Positions 29,392 through 37,635 of a stretch of 64,000 nucleotides of DNA are shown piece after piece. The notes under the pieces are model-generated. The model did no database searches, had not been told where the DNA came from, and was given only the letters and a program-made list of their open reading frames with translations. Source of the stretch: Halorussus salinus (GTDB taxonomy: Archaea > Halobacteriota > Halobacteria > Halobacteriales > Haladaptataceae); the NCBI RefSeq assembly GCF_004765815.2, contig NZ_ML974129.1, positions 225,538-289,537 of the forward strand, in the 5' to 3' direction. The position numbers and the translations under genes are program-made. Numbering within the stretch: the stretch's first letter is position 1; each line of letters opens with the position of its first letter.

Positions 29392-30819
29392 ATGTCAGAC
29401 CATAGCAGACGGACGTTTCTCAAGGCGGCTGGTGGAGCGGTCGGCAGTGCGGCGCTGTTGACGGGCGGCGCGAGCGCGGACGGCGGCGCGAGCGGGCCGG
29501 ACCGACGCTTCCTCGTGGACCTCCGCGAGGTATCGCGCAGCGAGATTCCGGACGACGTGGAGATAATCCACGACATCTCGGAGATAGATGTACTCGCCGC
29601 GCGTGGCGACCCCGGCGCGGTACCCGGTTCGGCCTCGACGGTGGCCGACTTGGCGGTCTACCAGCACGACCAGACACCCGACGGCGGCCCGGTGAAAGAA
29701 CACCCGGCGAAGGGCCGCGGGAGTTCGGGCCCGGCGTGGGACAGCGGCGCGCCTACGAACACCGAACTCCAGTGGGACAAGCGCGCCCAGCGCGTCGGCG
29801 ACCTGACCGAGAACCCCGGCAACGGCCGGACGGTCCAAGACACGACGACCGGCGAGGGGACCCGCGTCGCGGTCGTGGACACGGGCGTCTACGACCATCC
29901 AGACCTCGACGGCGTCGTCAACGAGGAGCTATCGGAGAACTTCACCACGGACCCCTACGACTTCCGACCGAACGGCGCGGGCGACCACGGCACCCACGTC
30001 GCGGGCACCGTCGCGGCGACCAACGACGGCGGCGACGGCGTCCTCGGCACTGCGCCCGACACCGAAGTCCTCTCCCACCGGGTCTTCTCCGGCGTGGCGG
30101 GTGCGACGGGCGACACCATCGCGGCGCTCGTGGACGCGGCCAACAAGGACTGTGACGCCGCGAACATCAGCCTCGGCTACCCGCTCCCGTACGTCTACCC
30201 CGACGAGTACCCGTTCCTCCTCGACGTGAAGGAGATGTACCGGCGCACCGCCGAGTACGCTCGCGAGCAGGACATGATAATCGTCAACTCCGCGGGTAAC
30301 GACGCGCTCGACATGGACCAAGAGGGCGTCCTCAGCCTCCCGACCGAAGTCGAGGGCATCTTCGGCGTCGCCGCGACCGGTCCCATCGGCTACCTCTGGG
30401 ACGACAAGAAGAAGAGCCGCGAGGACAAGGCGCTGAAGAAGTTGGAGAAATCGACGGCCCAACCCGCCAACTACACCAACTACGGCGAGGCTGTGGACGT
30501 GAGCGCGGCAGGCGGGAACTACGACCCCGAAGCAATCGACCAAGTCGAGGGCTGGTACTACGACCTCGTGTTCTCGACGGTTTACGAGACGAACGAGAAC
30601 GGCGAGATCGAACCCAGCTACGGGTGGAAAGCCGGTACGTCGATGGCTGCACCCCAGATTACGGGTGCCATCGCGCTCGTGCGCTCGCTTCGCCCCGACG
30701 CCAGCGCGACCGAAGTCGAGAATCTCATCAAGGAGACCGCGAACGACGCGCCCGGTGGCGAGACCTACCACGGCGCGGGCCACCTCGACCTCCGCCGTCT
30801 GGTCAAGCGCGCTCGGTAG
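29392..30819 (+). CDS. Tat-exported subtilisin-family serine protease (S8)
   Basis: 475 residues from the ATG at 29392, which sits before a twin-arginine signal (SRRTFLKAAGG); in-frame ATGs upstream precede no signal and are less likely. A propeptide of about 100 residues is followed by the subtilase catalytic domain: Asp163 (VAVVDTGVYDH), His199 (GDHGTHVAGT) and Ser417 (GTSMAAPQITG), with the oxyanion Asn in NSAGND. The domain has insertions between His and Ser, including a Lys-rich loop (DDKKKSREDKALKKLEK) unusual for a haloarchaeal protein. It resembles halolysin-type extracellular proteases but ends soon after the catalytic domain, without the C-terminal extension of classic halolysins. 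Confidence 0.88.
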   Translation: MSDHSRRTFLKAAGGAVGSAALLTGGASADGGASGPDRRFLVDLREVSRSEIPDDVEIIHDISEIDVLAARGDPGAVPGSASTVADLAVYQHDQTPDGGPVKEHPAKGRGSSGPAWDSGAPTNTELQWDKRAQRVGDLTENPGNGRTVQDTTTGEGTRVAVVDTGVYDHPDLDGVVNEELSENFTTDPYDFRPNGAGDHGTHVAGTVAATNDGGDGVLGTAPDTEVLSHRVFSGVAGATGDTIAALVDAANKDCDAANISLGYPLPYVYPDEYPFLLDVKEMYRRTAEYAREQDMIIVNSAGNDALDMDQEGVLSLPTEVEGIFGVAATGPIGYLWDDKKKSREDKALKKLEKSTAQPANYTNYGEAVDVSAAGGNYDPEAIDQVEGWYYDLVFSTVYETNENGEIEPSYGWKAGTSMAAPQITGAIALVRSLRPDASATEVENLIKETANDAPGGETYHGAGHLDLRRLVKRAR

Positions 30820-30873
30820 CGACGCGACGATTCCGCCTTCGTCAGGCTATCGGGCCTCCGTCGAACGACTCCG

Positions 30874-31548
30874 CTATCTCTTTTCGCCGACTCGCTCGCG
30901 GGCCAGTCCGAGCGTCTGGGCCGTCGGGAGTCCCCAGTCGTAGTTGACCGCCGCGAGTCGCGTCGCGAGCGTCGTGGCGGCGCAGACGGCGGCGGCGGTA
31001 CCTCCTCCGAGGCCGACTGCTCCGGCGGCCCAGTAGGCGCTCCCGCCGAGGAGCGCGCAACTCGCGTAGAAGTCGTCGAAGAGGACGAACGGCGAGCGGT
31101 CGAGCAGGAGGTCGGCGAACGCGCCGCCGCCGACCGCGTTGATGGTCGCTATCGCCACGACGCCGAAACTCGACAGTCCGGCGTCGGTCGCCACGATGGA
31201 CCCGGCGGTGGCGAACGCCGCGAGTCCCACGGCGTCGGCCGCGAGCGTGACGGGGTGGGCCTCCGGCGAGTCGAGGAGGACGGTCAGTCCGACCGCCAGC
31301 GCGACCCCGAGGAGACCGAGGCTGATCTCGCCGAGCGACCCGAGCGCGAGCGGGACGCGGTTCACCAGCACGTCGCGGGTGGCCCCGCCAGCGAAGGCGG
31401 TGACGAGGCCGACGACGGCGATGCCGAACACGTCGAACTCCTCGCGTATCGCCTTGGTCGCGCCGACGAGCGCGAACGCGACCAGCCCCACCGTGTTCAT
31501 CGCGGTGAACGGGTCGGCCACCAGCGGGCCGAGGAGGTCTCGAATCAC
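30874..31548 (-). CDS. TRIC/UPF0126-like membrane channel protein
   Basis: 224 residues with seven hydrophobic helices. The sequence matches the UPF0126 (YadS/YicG, TRIC-like) family: two repeats, with KAIREEFDVFGIAVVG and AGGATRDVLVNRVPL in the first and INAVGGGAFADLLLDRSPFVL in the second. Archaeal and bacterial TRIC homologues form trimeric monovalent cation channels, though glycine transport has also been proposed. It follows the BolA gene by 10 bases on the same strand, so the two are probably co-transcribed. Confidence 0.85.
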   Translation of the reverse strand: MIRDLLGPLVADPFTAMNTVGLVAFALVGATKAIREEFDVFGIAVVGLVTAFAGGATRDVLVNRVPLALGSLGEISLGLLGVALAVGLTVLLDSPEAHPVTLAADAVGLAAFATAGSIVATDAGLSSFGVVAIATINAVGGGAFADLLLDRSPFVLFDDFYASCALLGGSAYWAAGAVGLGGGTAAAVCAATTLATRLAAVNYDWGLPTAQTLGLARERVGEKR

Positions 31549-31558
31549 GCTCGGTCGG

Positions 31559-31816
31559 TTACTCCTCGGCGCGCTCGGCGTACTCGTCGGGCGTGTAGGT
31601 CTTGAGTTCGAGCGCGTGGATGTCGTCGGTCATGTGGTCGCCCAGCGCGTCGTAGACCAGTTCGTGTTGGGCGACGAGCGGTTCGCCCTCGAACGCGGGC
31701 GAGACGACGGTGGCCGCAAGGTGGTCCTCGTCGTCCACGCCGCGGGGGTGGCTGACGGTCGCCTCGGCGTCTTCGAGATTCGATTCGATGAGTTCCTTCA
31801 CGTCGTCGGCGTTCAT
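31559..31816 (-). CDS. BolA family protein
   Basis: 85 residues from the ATG at 31816. The BolA fold is visible as MNADDVKELIESNLEDAEATV, then strands with the HPRGVDDEDH loop, then VAQHELVYDALGD and LELKTYTPDEY at the end. BolA proteins bind Fe-S clusters with monothiol glutaredoxins and act in iron and redox control. The upstream part of the frame is not BolA-like, so the short start was chosen. It leads a two-gene unit with the TRIC-like channel. Confidence 0.85.
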   Translation of the reverse strand: MNADDVKELIESNLEDAEATVSHPRGVDDEDHLAATVVSPAFEGEPLVAQHELVYDALGDHMTDDIHALELKTYTPDEYAERAEE

Positions 31817-32242
31817 GGCTTCGGATAGGAAGCGAGAGGCCAAATGCGTGTGGATACCCGACCGCGCGTTTCGGTCGAGGGGGCTTCGGACCAGCACGGA
31901 ATACTGGAGAATCGGCGACGACTGCGACTGTACCACCTTTCAATTCGGCGCGTGCGGACGCGACTGCTCTGCGTGTCGCGTCCTTCCGCGCGAGGGATGA
32001 GTAGCGCAGTGGAGCGAAGCGACCGAGCAACGCAATCGGTTGGGGAGGGTGTGGCTCTCGTGGTGCCGTGCGGTGACTCCTCGTTGTCGGCGATAGTCCG
32101 CTGTACGGTTGCGGTGCTGTCGTAGTGCTGTACTACGGTGCTGTCGTAGTGCTGTACTACAGTGCTGTCGTAGTGCTGTACTGCGGTGCTGTCGTGGTGC
32201 TGTACGATTCCCGGTACAGTCACGAAAAAATCGCCGACTCGT
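31817..32242. other. Intergenic region with repeat tract
   Basis: 426 bases between the BolA start and the next gene's stop. It holds a purine-rich stretch (gagcgaagcgaccgagcaacg, 32012-32040, then ggttggggagggtgtgg), then a 24-base tandem repeat tract (32111-32206). The frames crossing it encode repeated VQHYDST-like peptides on the minus strand and look like by-products of the repeat, so no gene was called. Confidence 0.5.
32111..32206 (+). repeat. Four tandem copies of a 24-base repeat
   Basis: Units start at 32111, 32135, 32159 and 32183, each close to acggtgctgtcgtagtgct followed by gtact. Copies differ at one to three positions. Each unit is itself made of two related halves (gtgctgtcgta and gtgctgtacta), so the real period is about 12. 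The tract is preceded by ggttggggagggtgtggctctcg, a GGTGCTGT-rich layout. It lies in an intergenic region and encodes no convincing protein. Confidence 0.85.
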
Positions 32243-32539
32243 TCACTCGCTCGCGGGGACGATGCTATCCAACCGACCGACCGTCTCGGTCTCGGGGTCG
32301 TCACCCTCCTCCAAGCCGCCCTCGACGCGCTCGACCACCGGTTTCCGGTAGTCGGTGTAGACGTTGATGGCGTCGTCGTCGCGTTGGACGGTGAACTCCT
32401 CGACCTCCTCGTCGGGCCGCCAGACCCGCGTGACCTCGCCGGTCGCGGCGTCGCTGGCCCCGCGACCGCCCCGCGGCGACCACTCGACGCGAACGCGCGT
32501 TCCCTCCTCTACGTCGTCGGGTTGCAGTTCGTCGCCCAT
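32243..32539 (-). CDS. Small acidic protein of unknown function
   Basis: 98 residues from the ATG at 32539 (MGDELQPDDVEEGTRVRVEW). The first 60 residues look like a small all-beta domain (GTRVRVEWSPRG, ATGEVTRVWR, EEFTVQRDDDAINVYTDY), perhaps of the KOW/SH3-like size, and the tail is acidic. The domain resembles short haloarchaeal beta proteins near housekeeping genes, but I cannot name the family. It lies between the two repeat tracts. Confidence 0.55.
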   Translation of the reverse strand: MGDELQPDDVEEGTRVRVEWSPRGGRGASDAATGEVTRVWRPDEEVEEFTVQRDDDAINVYTDYRKPVVERVEGGLEEGDDPETETVGRLDSIVPASE

Positions 32540-32839
32540 ACTCGGCCCTTGCTCGTCGTCGCCCCTGAACACTTCGGCCGCGGCGCGTCGTTCCGGGAGT
32601 GGACCGAGAGACGAGGCGGGACGAGAAGCGGACCGAGAGACGAGGCGGGGCGAGAAGCGGACCGAGAGACGAGGAGGGACGAGGAGACGGCGAGGACCCG
32701 AGAGACGAGGAGGCCGAAACGAGAGGACAGCGGCACGTCTCCCGATATTGCGTCGTTGGAAAAACTGTAGAGCGTTCCGAGAGCCGACCGGTACCCCACG
32801 CTCCCCGAAGGCGCTCGGTCGAAGTCTGGCGGTCGGCGG
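32540..32839. other. Intergenic region with 29-base tandem repeats
   Basis: 300 bases with no convincing gene. After a short leader it contains three near-identical 29-base repeats (32601-32687) and a decayed fourth copy, then cctcccggaac-like sequence and the end of the winged-helix gene. The repeat length is not a multiple of three, so it cannot encode a repeated peptide in a single frame. Confidence 0.5.
32601..32687 (+). repeat. Three tandem copies of a 29-base purine-rich repeat
   Basis: Copies begin at 32601, 32630 and 32659, each starting ggaccgagagacgagg and ending cgagaagc or a variant. The first two differ at one base; the third diverges at its end, and a remnant (cgagagacgagg) follows at about 32699-32710. 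The unit is almost purely purine on this strand, so the tract could form unusual DNA structures or simply mutate by slippage. Confidence 0.85.
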
Positions 32840-33115
32840 TCAGTCGAGGTCCAGCGTGTAGAGTCGCTTGCGGGCGTCCGAGAACGAGAACCGCGAGGAG
32901 ACGATGCCCTCGTCGTCGAGGCGGTTCAGCGCGTAGCGGACCGTCCGGTCCGGAAGCAGGGACTCCTCGGCGATCTGGCTCTGGGTCAGGGTGTCGTTGT
33001 ACTCCAGCACCTTGGCGACCAACTTGGCGCTCGGCGGCAGGTCCCGTATCTCCTCGGTGGCGTTCTCCCCCGTCAGCCGACTCTCCTTCGTGCGTGCAGT
33101 CTCTGAGGTACTCAT
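32840..33115 (-). CDS. Winged-helix transcriptional regulator (MarR/TrmB-like)
   Basis: 91 residues. After an acidic 25-residue start, residues 28-90 form a winged helix: LPPSAKLVAKVLEYNDTLTQSQIAEESLLPDRTVRYALNRL reads as helix, recognition helix (SQIAEESLLPDRTVRYA) and wing (GIVSSRFSFSDARKRLYTL). Proteins of this size and shape are widespread in haloarchaea and usually bind DNA as dimers. It is divergent from PAN across a 253-base promoter region, so it may regulate itself and the PAN gene. Confidence 0.8.
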   Translation of the reverse strand: MSTSETARTKESRLTGENATEEIRDLPPSAKLVAKVLEYNDTLTQSQIAEESLLPDRTVRYALNRLDDEGIVSSRFSFSDARKRLYTLDLD

Positions 33116-33336
33116 GCTACGACCTACTTTTGGATACGGCCTAATAATATTTCTCCTTTCGATATATTACTGTTGTTTATTTCACCGGTCCGCCCCGACG
33201 GGCGCGCGAGCGACGAGCGAGTCGGACGCCTCTCCCCCGTTCCGTCCGCAAGATTACCTCCTCGGAGAGGTGTAAACTATCCCGACTCGCCGACCCGACT
33301 GTGATACTGTCTGACATGCGTCACACCCACCCGAAG

Positions 33337-33348
33337 CCTCTTATGAGG
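33337..33348 (+). promoter_or_regulatory. PAN promoter with TATA flanked by inverted repeat
   Basis: The box CCTC-TTAT-GAGG sits about 25 bases before the ATG of PAN at 33369, so its TTAT centre can serve as TATA element and the arms could form a binding site for a repressor. The 253-base region also carries the AT-rich promoter of the divergent regulator near 33145-33155. Confidence 0.4.
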
Positions 33349-33368
33349 GAGGGACCTAGAGCGTCGTG

Positions 33369-34583
33369 ATGACCGACACTGTGGAAGACGTAGACCTCCC
33401 CTACGACGAGGAGAGCGCGTCCCAGCAGGACAAGATAGAGGCCCTTCAAGAGCGGTTGGAGGTTCTGGAGTCGCAGAACGAGGAGATGCGCGACAAGCTT
33501 CTGGATGCGAACGCCGAGAACAACAAGTACCAGCAGAAGCTCGAACGCCTGACCCACGAGAACAAGAAACTCAAGCAGTCGCCGCTGTTCGTCGCCACCG
33601 TCCAAGAACTCACCGACGAGGGCGTCATCATCAAACAGCACGGCAACAACCAAGAGGCCGTCACCGAGGTCACCGACGAGATGCGCGAGGACCTCGAACC
33701 CGACGACCGCGTGGCCGTCAACAACTCTCTGTCTATCGTGAAGACGCTGGAGAACGAGACCGACGTGCGCGCCCGAGTCATGCAGGTCGAGGAGAGTCCT
33801 TCCGTGACCTACGAGGACATCGGCGGCCTCGAAGAGCAGATGAACGAGGTCCGCGAGACCGTCGAGATGCCCCTCGAACGCCCCGAGATGTTCGGCGAGG
33901 TCGGCATCGAGCCGCCGAGCGGCGTCCTCCTGTACGGCCCGCCCGGCACGGGCAAGACGATGCTCGCCAAAGCCGTCGCCAACCAGACCGACGCCACCTT
34001 CATCAAGATGGCCGGGTCGGAACTCGTTCACAAGTTCATCGGCGAGGGGGCGAAACTGGTCCGTGACCTCTTCGAGGTCGCGCGCCAGCACGAACCCGCC
34101 GTCCTCTTCATCGACGAGATAGACGCCATCGCCGCCAAGCGCACCGACTCGAAGACCTCCGGCGACGCCGAGGTCCAGCGGACGATGATGCAACTGCTCA
34201 GCGAGATGGACGGCTTCGAGGACCGCGGCGAGATTCGCATCATCGCGGCCACGAACCGCTTCGACATGCTCGACCGCGCCATCCTGCGGCCCGGCCGGTT
34301 CGACCGCCTCATCGAGGTGCCTAAGCCGAACCTCGAAGGCCGCGAGAAAATCTTCCGCATCCACACCCGCGACATGAACGTCGCCGACGACGTGGATTTC
34401 GAGAAGTTGGCCAAGAACGCCGAGGACGCCTCCGGCGCGGACATCAAGGCCGTCTGCACCGAGGCCGGGATGTTCGCCATCCGCGACGACCGCACCGAGA
34501 TTCGGATGGCGGACTTCGAGGAGGCCAAGGCGAAGATCGACGCCGAGGACGAAGAAGAAGAGATCTCGAAGACGTTCGCCTGA
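33369..34583 (+). CDS. pan: Proteasome-activating nucleotidase
   Basis: 404 residues from the ATG at 33369 (a GTG directly before is also in frame). An N-terminal coiled coil (about residues 15-70, heptads in [18 protein letters not shown]) is followed by the OB domain and an AAA+ module: Walker A GPPGTGKT (190-197), Walker [11 protein letters not shown], sensor IIAATNR and the arginine-finger segment RPGRFDR. Six subunits unfold proteins and pass them to the 20S core. The C-terminus ends in KTFA. Most PAN proteins end in hydrophobic-Tyr-X, which opens the core gate; the Phe here is a departure. PsmB is encoded at 4825. Confidence 0.96.
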   Translation: MTDTVEDVDLPYDEESASQQDKIEALQERLEVLESQNEEMRDKLLDANAENNKYQQKLERLTHENKKLKQSPLFVATVQELTDEGVIIKQHGNNQEAVTEVTDEMREDLEPDDRVAVNNSLSIVKTLENETDVRARVMQVEESPSVTYEDIGGLEEQMNEVRETVEMPLERPEMFGEVGIEPPSGVLLYGPPGTGKTMLAKAVANQTDATFIKMAGSELVHKFIGEGAKLVRDLFEVARQHEPAVLFIDEIDAIAAKRTDSKTSGDAEVQRTMMQLLSEMDGFEDRGEIRIIAATNRFDMLDRAILRPGRFDRLIEVPKPNLEGREKIFRIHTRDMNVADDVDFEKLAKNAEDASGADIKAVCTEAGMFAIRDDRTEIRMADFEEAKAKIDAEDEEEEISKTFA

Positions 34584-34732
34584 CGCGAACTCCCGCACAA
34601 CGGGGCTCCTCGTCGTACTTTCCCTTCTCTCCACGAACCGGGTAGCCGACCGGCCGTCGGTCGGACGACGCGCCGTCTCGATACGACACCGGAATACGCC
34701 CCGCCTCAGCACGACAGCCGACTAACGCGTCG

Positions 34733-35872
34733 TCAGTACGATACCCGAATCACGCGCCGGTCGGTCTCGTCGCGGACGGTCACCACGTCGCCGGTGTTCT
34801 TCCAGACCGCGCGGGACGACCCCCAGAAGAGGTGGTCGTCGGCGTCCTCGCCCGACCCGGAGTGAATCGTCACCGACCGGTTCGGATCGAGGAGGAACTC
34901 GTCGGGAAACTCGTAGGTCGTCCCGTCGGAGTTCTCGACGGTCCACCCCGTCAGGTCCAGCGGGTCGTCGGCCTCGTTGCGGAGGACGACGTACTCGTCG
35001 TTCTTGTTCCAGTGGTCGTAGCCCCGCGCGTTCTCGTGAATCTCGTCCACCACGAGTCCGGCGGTCAGTCTCGGCACTCGCGGGCGGCGGTTGCCGAGTA
35101 CCTCGTCGGGGACGCCCTCGGCGGTCGAACCGCGTGCCGGGTCCGTGTCCGGACTCGTCTCGTCGTCGGCCGCGTCGCGGTCGGCCTCCTCGGCCGTGTC
35201 GCGGTCGGCCCCCGTCTCGCCTCCGGCGACCGGCACCGTCTCCACGGCGACGACGGCCACGTCCGCCTCGGGCACGTCGGCGACCCCGGTCGCCTCGCGG
35301 TTCACGAACCGGTGGAAGTCGCTTCGCTCGCCGCTCTTCTTGGTGTCCTGATAGCGTAGGGCCAGTCGCTCGCGGTCGAACTTCTCGAAGAACTGCTCCC
35401 ACGAAATCGCGTCGAGTCGCGGGTCCGGGTCCTCCTCGGGGAAGTCGAGTCGCAGGATGCCAACGTCGTCGCCCTCGCCCGTGCCGACGACGTGGGCGGG
35501 CGTCGCGTCTCGCTTCTCGGCCCACTCGCGGATAGCCTCGCGGTCGGTCGTCGTCTTCGTCCGGCCGGGCATCACGTCGCGACTCACGAACCGGTGGAAG
35601 TAGCTCCGTTCGCCGTTCTTCTTCTCGTTCTGGTAGCGAAACGCGAGGTCGGCCTCCTCGAACTTCCCGAAGAACCGGTCCCATGGGACGGCTTCGAGGT
35701 TTCGGTCCGGGCCGTCGTCCGGAAAGTCGATGCGTAAGACGCCGAGGTCGTCGCCCTCGCCGGTCTGCTGTACGTGTGTGGGTTCGGCGTCGCGGGCCTC
35801 GACCCACTCGCGTATCTCGTCGTGGTCGGTCGTGGTTCTGGTCGTCCACGGATTCGTGTCTGTCACTCCCAT
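34733..35872 (-). CDS. Protein with two copies of a ~90-residue domain and a C-terminal lamin-tail (LTD) domain
   Basis: 379 residues. Two copies of one domain, at about residues 10-97 and 103-190, share the pattern TTTDxxxIREWxExRDAxPxHV, then TGEGDDxGxLRxDFP, then FFxKF, and RYQ-KK-GERSxFHRFV at the end. A Thr/Asp/Glu-rich linker follows, then about residues 262-379 form an LTD-type immunoglobulin fold (YVVLRNEADDPLDLTGWTVEN, NRSVTIHSGSG). LTD domains occur in nuclear lamins and in many bacterial and archaeal surface or nuclease proteins. No signal peptide or transmembrane helix is visible, and the repeated domain is not recognised. Confidence 0.72.
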   Translation of the reverse strand: MGVTDTNPWTTRTTTDHDEIREWVEARDAEPTHVQQTGEGDDLGVLRIDFPDDGPDRNLEAVPWDRFFGKFEEADLAFRYQNEKKNGERSYFHRFVSRDVMPGRTKTTTDREAIREWAEKRDATPAHVVGTGEGDDVGILRLDFPEEDPDPRLDAISWEQFFEKFDRERLALRYQDTKKSGERSDFHRFVNREATGVADVPEADVAVVAVETVPVAGGETGADRDTAEEADRDAADDETSPDTDPARGSTAEGVPDEVLGNRRPRVPRLTAGLVVDEIHENARGYDHWNKNDEYVVLRNEADDPLDLTGWTVENSDGTTYEFPDEFLLDPNRSVTIHSGSGEDADDHLFWGSSRAVWKNTGDVVTVRDETDRRVIRVSY

Positions 35873-35936
35873 TCCCCCGACGGAGAACCGACCGCAGGAC
35901 GCTTAGCTATTCGGAGCTGTCGGAGAGCAGACAGGT

Positions 35937-36074
35937 TCACCCGAGAGCGAGGAACGCCGCGTAGGGGACCAGAAACAGCACGACGAACATCGCCAGCAGG
36001 ATGGCACCGTAACCGGCGAGCGTTCCGAACGCGGTCACCCACGAGGGGTGGTCGAAGTCGGCGGGCAGGTTCAT
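35937..36074 (-). CDS. Small membrane protein (45 aa)
   Basis: A short frame starting MNLPADFDHPSWVTAFG. It has one long hydrophobic helix (about residues 17-44, GYGAILLAMFVVLFLVPYAAFLA) and a short polar start. It lies downstream of the DUF5800-like gene and precedes the lamin-tail gene on the same strand. Its function is unknown; the composition of the hydrophobic half and the third-position GC bias support a real gene. Confidence 0.55.
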   Translation of the reverse strand: MNLPADFDHPSWVTAFGTLAGYGAILLAMFVVLFLVPYAAFLALG

Positions 36075-36198
36075 ACCCGATTGCTCGGGCCAGCGGCCCT
36101 TAACCCTACCTGAAACCGGCGGCAGGTTGTCGAAACCGGGGAACTGCGAATCCGGGACCGACGCCGGAGCCGCGCTCCGCGACGAGGAGTGGCGCGCG

Positions 36199-36396
36199 CT
36201 ATCGCAGGATATCGCCGATGCGTCGGGCCTCGCCAGCCAGTTCCGGGTCCTTCTCGACGATTCGAAGCACCTCGTGGTCGGTCACGTCGAAGTAGGACTT
36301 GCCGGTCGCCCCTTCGATGAGGTCCTTCGAGAGGCGAAACTCCGTGCCCTCGTACACCACGTCCACGCCGTCCTCGTCGAACGCGAGCGTCGTCAT
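36199..36396 (-). CDS. Small conserved haloarchaeal protein (DUF5800-like)
   Basis: 65 residues from the ATG at 36396 (MTTLAFDEDGVDVVYEG). The sequence shows the features I associate with a small haloarchaeal family: DEDGVDVVYEGTEFRLSKDLIE, TGKSYFDVTDHEVLRI and PELAGEARRIGDIL. It has no membrane helix. It shares a 90-base divergent promoter region with the bactofilin-like gene. The DUF number comes from memory and should be checked; no function is known. Confidence 0.6.
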   Translation of the reverse strand: MTTLAFDEDGVDVVYEGTEFRLSKDLIEGATGKSYFDVTDHEVLRIVEKDPELAGEARRIGDILR

Positions 36397-36486
36397 ACCC
36401 CCGCGTTTGGGGCCAGTATTTAAAAACCTCTCCGAATCGGTGCGGGGAGTGTTCGATTTCCGGCAGATGTCTGACTGAAGTTTATA

Positions 36487-37635
36487 ATGGTTCGACCGAA
36501 ACGTTCCGGTGTGCCGCTTGGTTCGGACCCCTTGGACGAACTCGCCATCCCGGACGGGACGACAGTCGAGGAGCACGACCTCGTGACCGACGGCGACGTA
36601 ATCGTCGGCGGCCAGAGTACGGTCGAGTTCGGCGTCCGAGGCCACAACGTCATCGCCGGGGAGCGCGTCCAGTTCGGCGGCCACATCGAGGCCGAGGCCG
36701 ACTGTCGCCTCGACATGTGGTCGGACGTGCGGGACAACGTGCTGGTGGGCCGGGACGCCTACCTCGGCGAGCGCGTCCACGTCGGCGGTCGCCTAATGGT
36801 CAGCGGCGACCTCGACATCGGCGACGACGTGGACATCGAGGAGGGGTTCGAGGCCAACGGGTGGATAGTCATCCGGAACCCGATGCCGACCATCGTCTTC
36901 GTGTTCGTCTACCTCCAGCAACTGCTTCGCATCGGCGAGGAGGAAGCCGCCGAGGAGGTCTTCTCGGAACTCCTCGAAAACGAGGAGGTCGAAGCCGACC
37001 CGGTCGTCGTCCCGCGGAACGGCCACGTCTCCGACGACTCGTGGCGGGTCTCGACCCCCGCGACCATCGGCGACGACTGCCGACTCCACGGTAACATCCG
37101 CGCCGAGTCCATCGCAATCGGCCAGCGCAACGACGTGTTCGGGAGTCTCCGAGCGCGCGGCGACATCGCCGTCGGCGAGAGTACGGTCATCCACGGCGAC
37201 GTGACGACCCGGAACGGGACCGTCGAACTCGCGGACGACGTGGAGGTCCGGGGCGACGTGTCCTGCGAAGACCTCCACTTCCACGAGGGTGCGATAGTGG
37301 ACGGGACGATGCGCGCGAGCGGCGAGATGTCGATGGTCAAGGCCGGGACTCACGAACACATCGCCGCGGACGGCGACGGCGGCCGGAAGCGATACCACGG
37401 CGACGACGACGACGATACGGGAAGCGAGACCGGAGCCGTCGCCGCCGGAAGCGCGGCGGCCGACGGGACCGCCGAGAGCGTCGGGACGACCGACTCCGGC
37501 GTCGAACGCGCAGACGAGAGCGAGTCGGCCGCCGAAGGCGAGTCAGCCTCCGAGACCGATTCGACCTCCGAGACCGATTCGACCTCCGAGACCGACGGCG
37601 ACGCTTCGGCGACCGAATCGCCCACCGACGACTGA
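36487..37635 (+). CDS. Polymer-forming cytoskeletal (bactofilin-like) protein
   Basis: 382 residues. The N-terminal two thirds are a right-handed beta-helix of short repeating turns (VIVGGQSTVEFGV, NVIAGERVQFGG, NVLVGRDAYLGE, LMVSGDLDIGD, then GNIRAESIAIG, SLRARGDIAVG, HGDVTTRNGTV, VRGDVSCEDLHF), the architecture of bactofilin-type filaments. A helical insertion (about residues 137-165, TIVFVFVYLQQLLRIGEEEA) interrupts the helix. The last 70 residues are a disordered acidic tail with a short repeat (SETDSTSETDSTSETD) encoded by a DNA repeat. Bactofilins organise envelope or chromosome components; the role here is unknown. Confidence 0.75.
   Translation: MVRPKRSGVPLGSDPLDELAIPDGTTVEEHDLVTDGDVIVGGQSTVEFGVRGHNVIAGERVQFGGHIEAEADCRLDMWSDVRDNVLVGRDAYLGERVHVGGRLMVSGDLDIGDDVDIEEGFEANGWIVIRNPMPTIVFVFVYLQQLLRIGEEEAAEEVFSELLENEEVEADPVVVPRNGHVSDDSWRVSTPATIGDDCRLHGNIRAESIAIGQRNDVFGSLRARGDIAVGESTVIHGDVTTRNGTVELADDVEVRGDVSCEDLHFHEGAIVDGTMRASGEMSMVKAGTHEHIAADGDGGRKRYHGDDDDDTGSETGAVAAGSAAADGTAESVGTTDSGVERADESESAAEGESASETDSTSETDSTSETDGDASATESPTDD

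Noticed and set aside
31813-32304. A minus-strand frame with repeated VQHYDST peptides
   Set aside because: The repeated peptide comes from the 24-base repeat being a multiple of three. The rest of the frame is Arg/Ser-rich and overlaps BolA and its neighbour.
32601-32687. CRISPR array
   Set aside because: The 29-base copies are directly adjacent with no unique spacers between them and there are no cas genes in the window.
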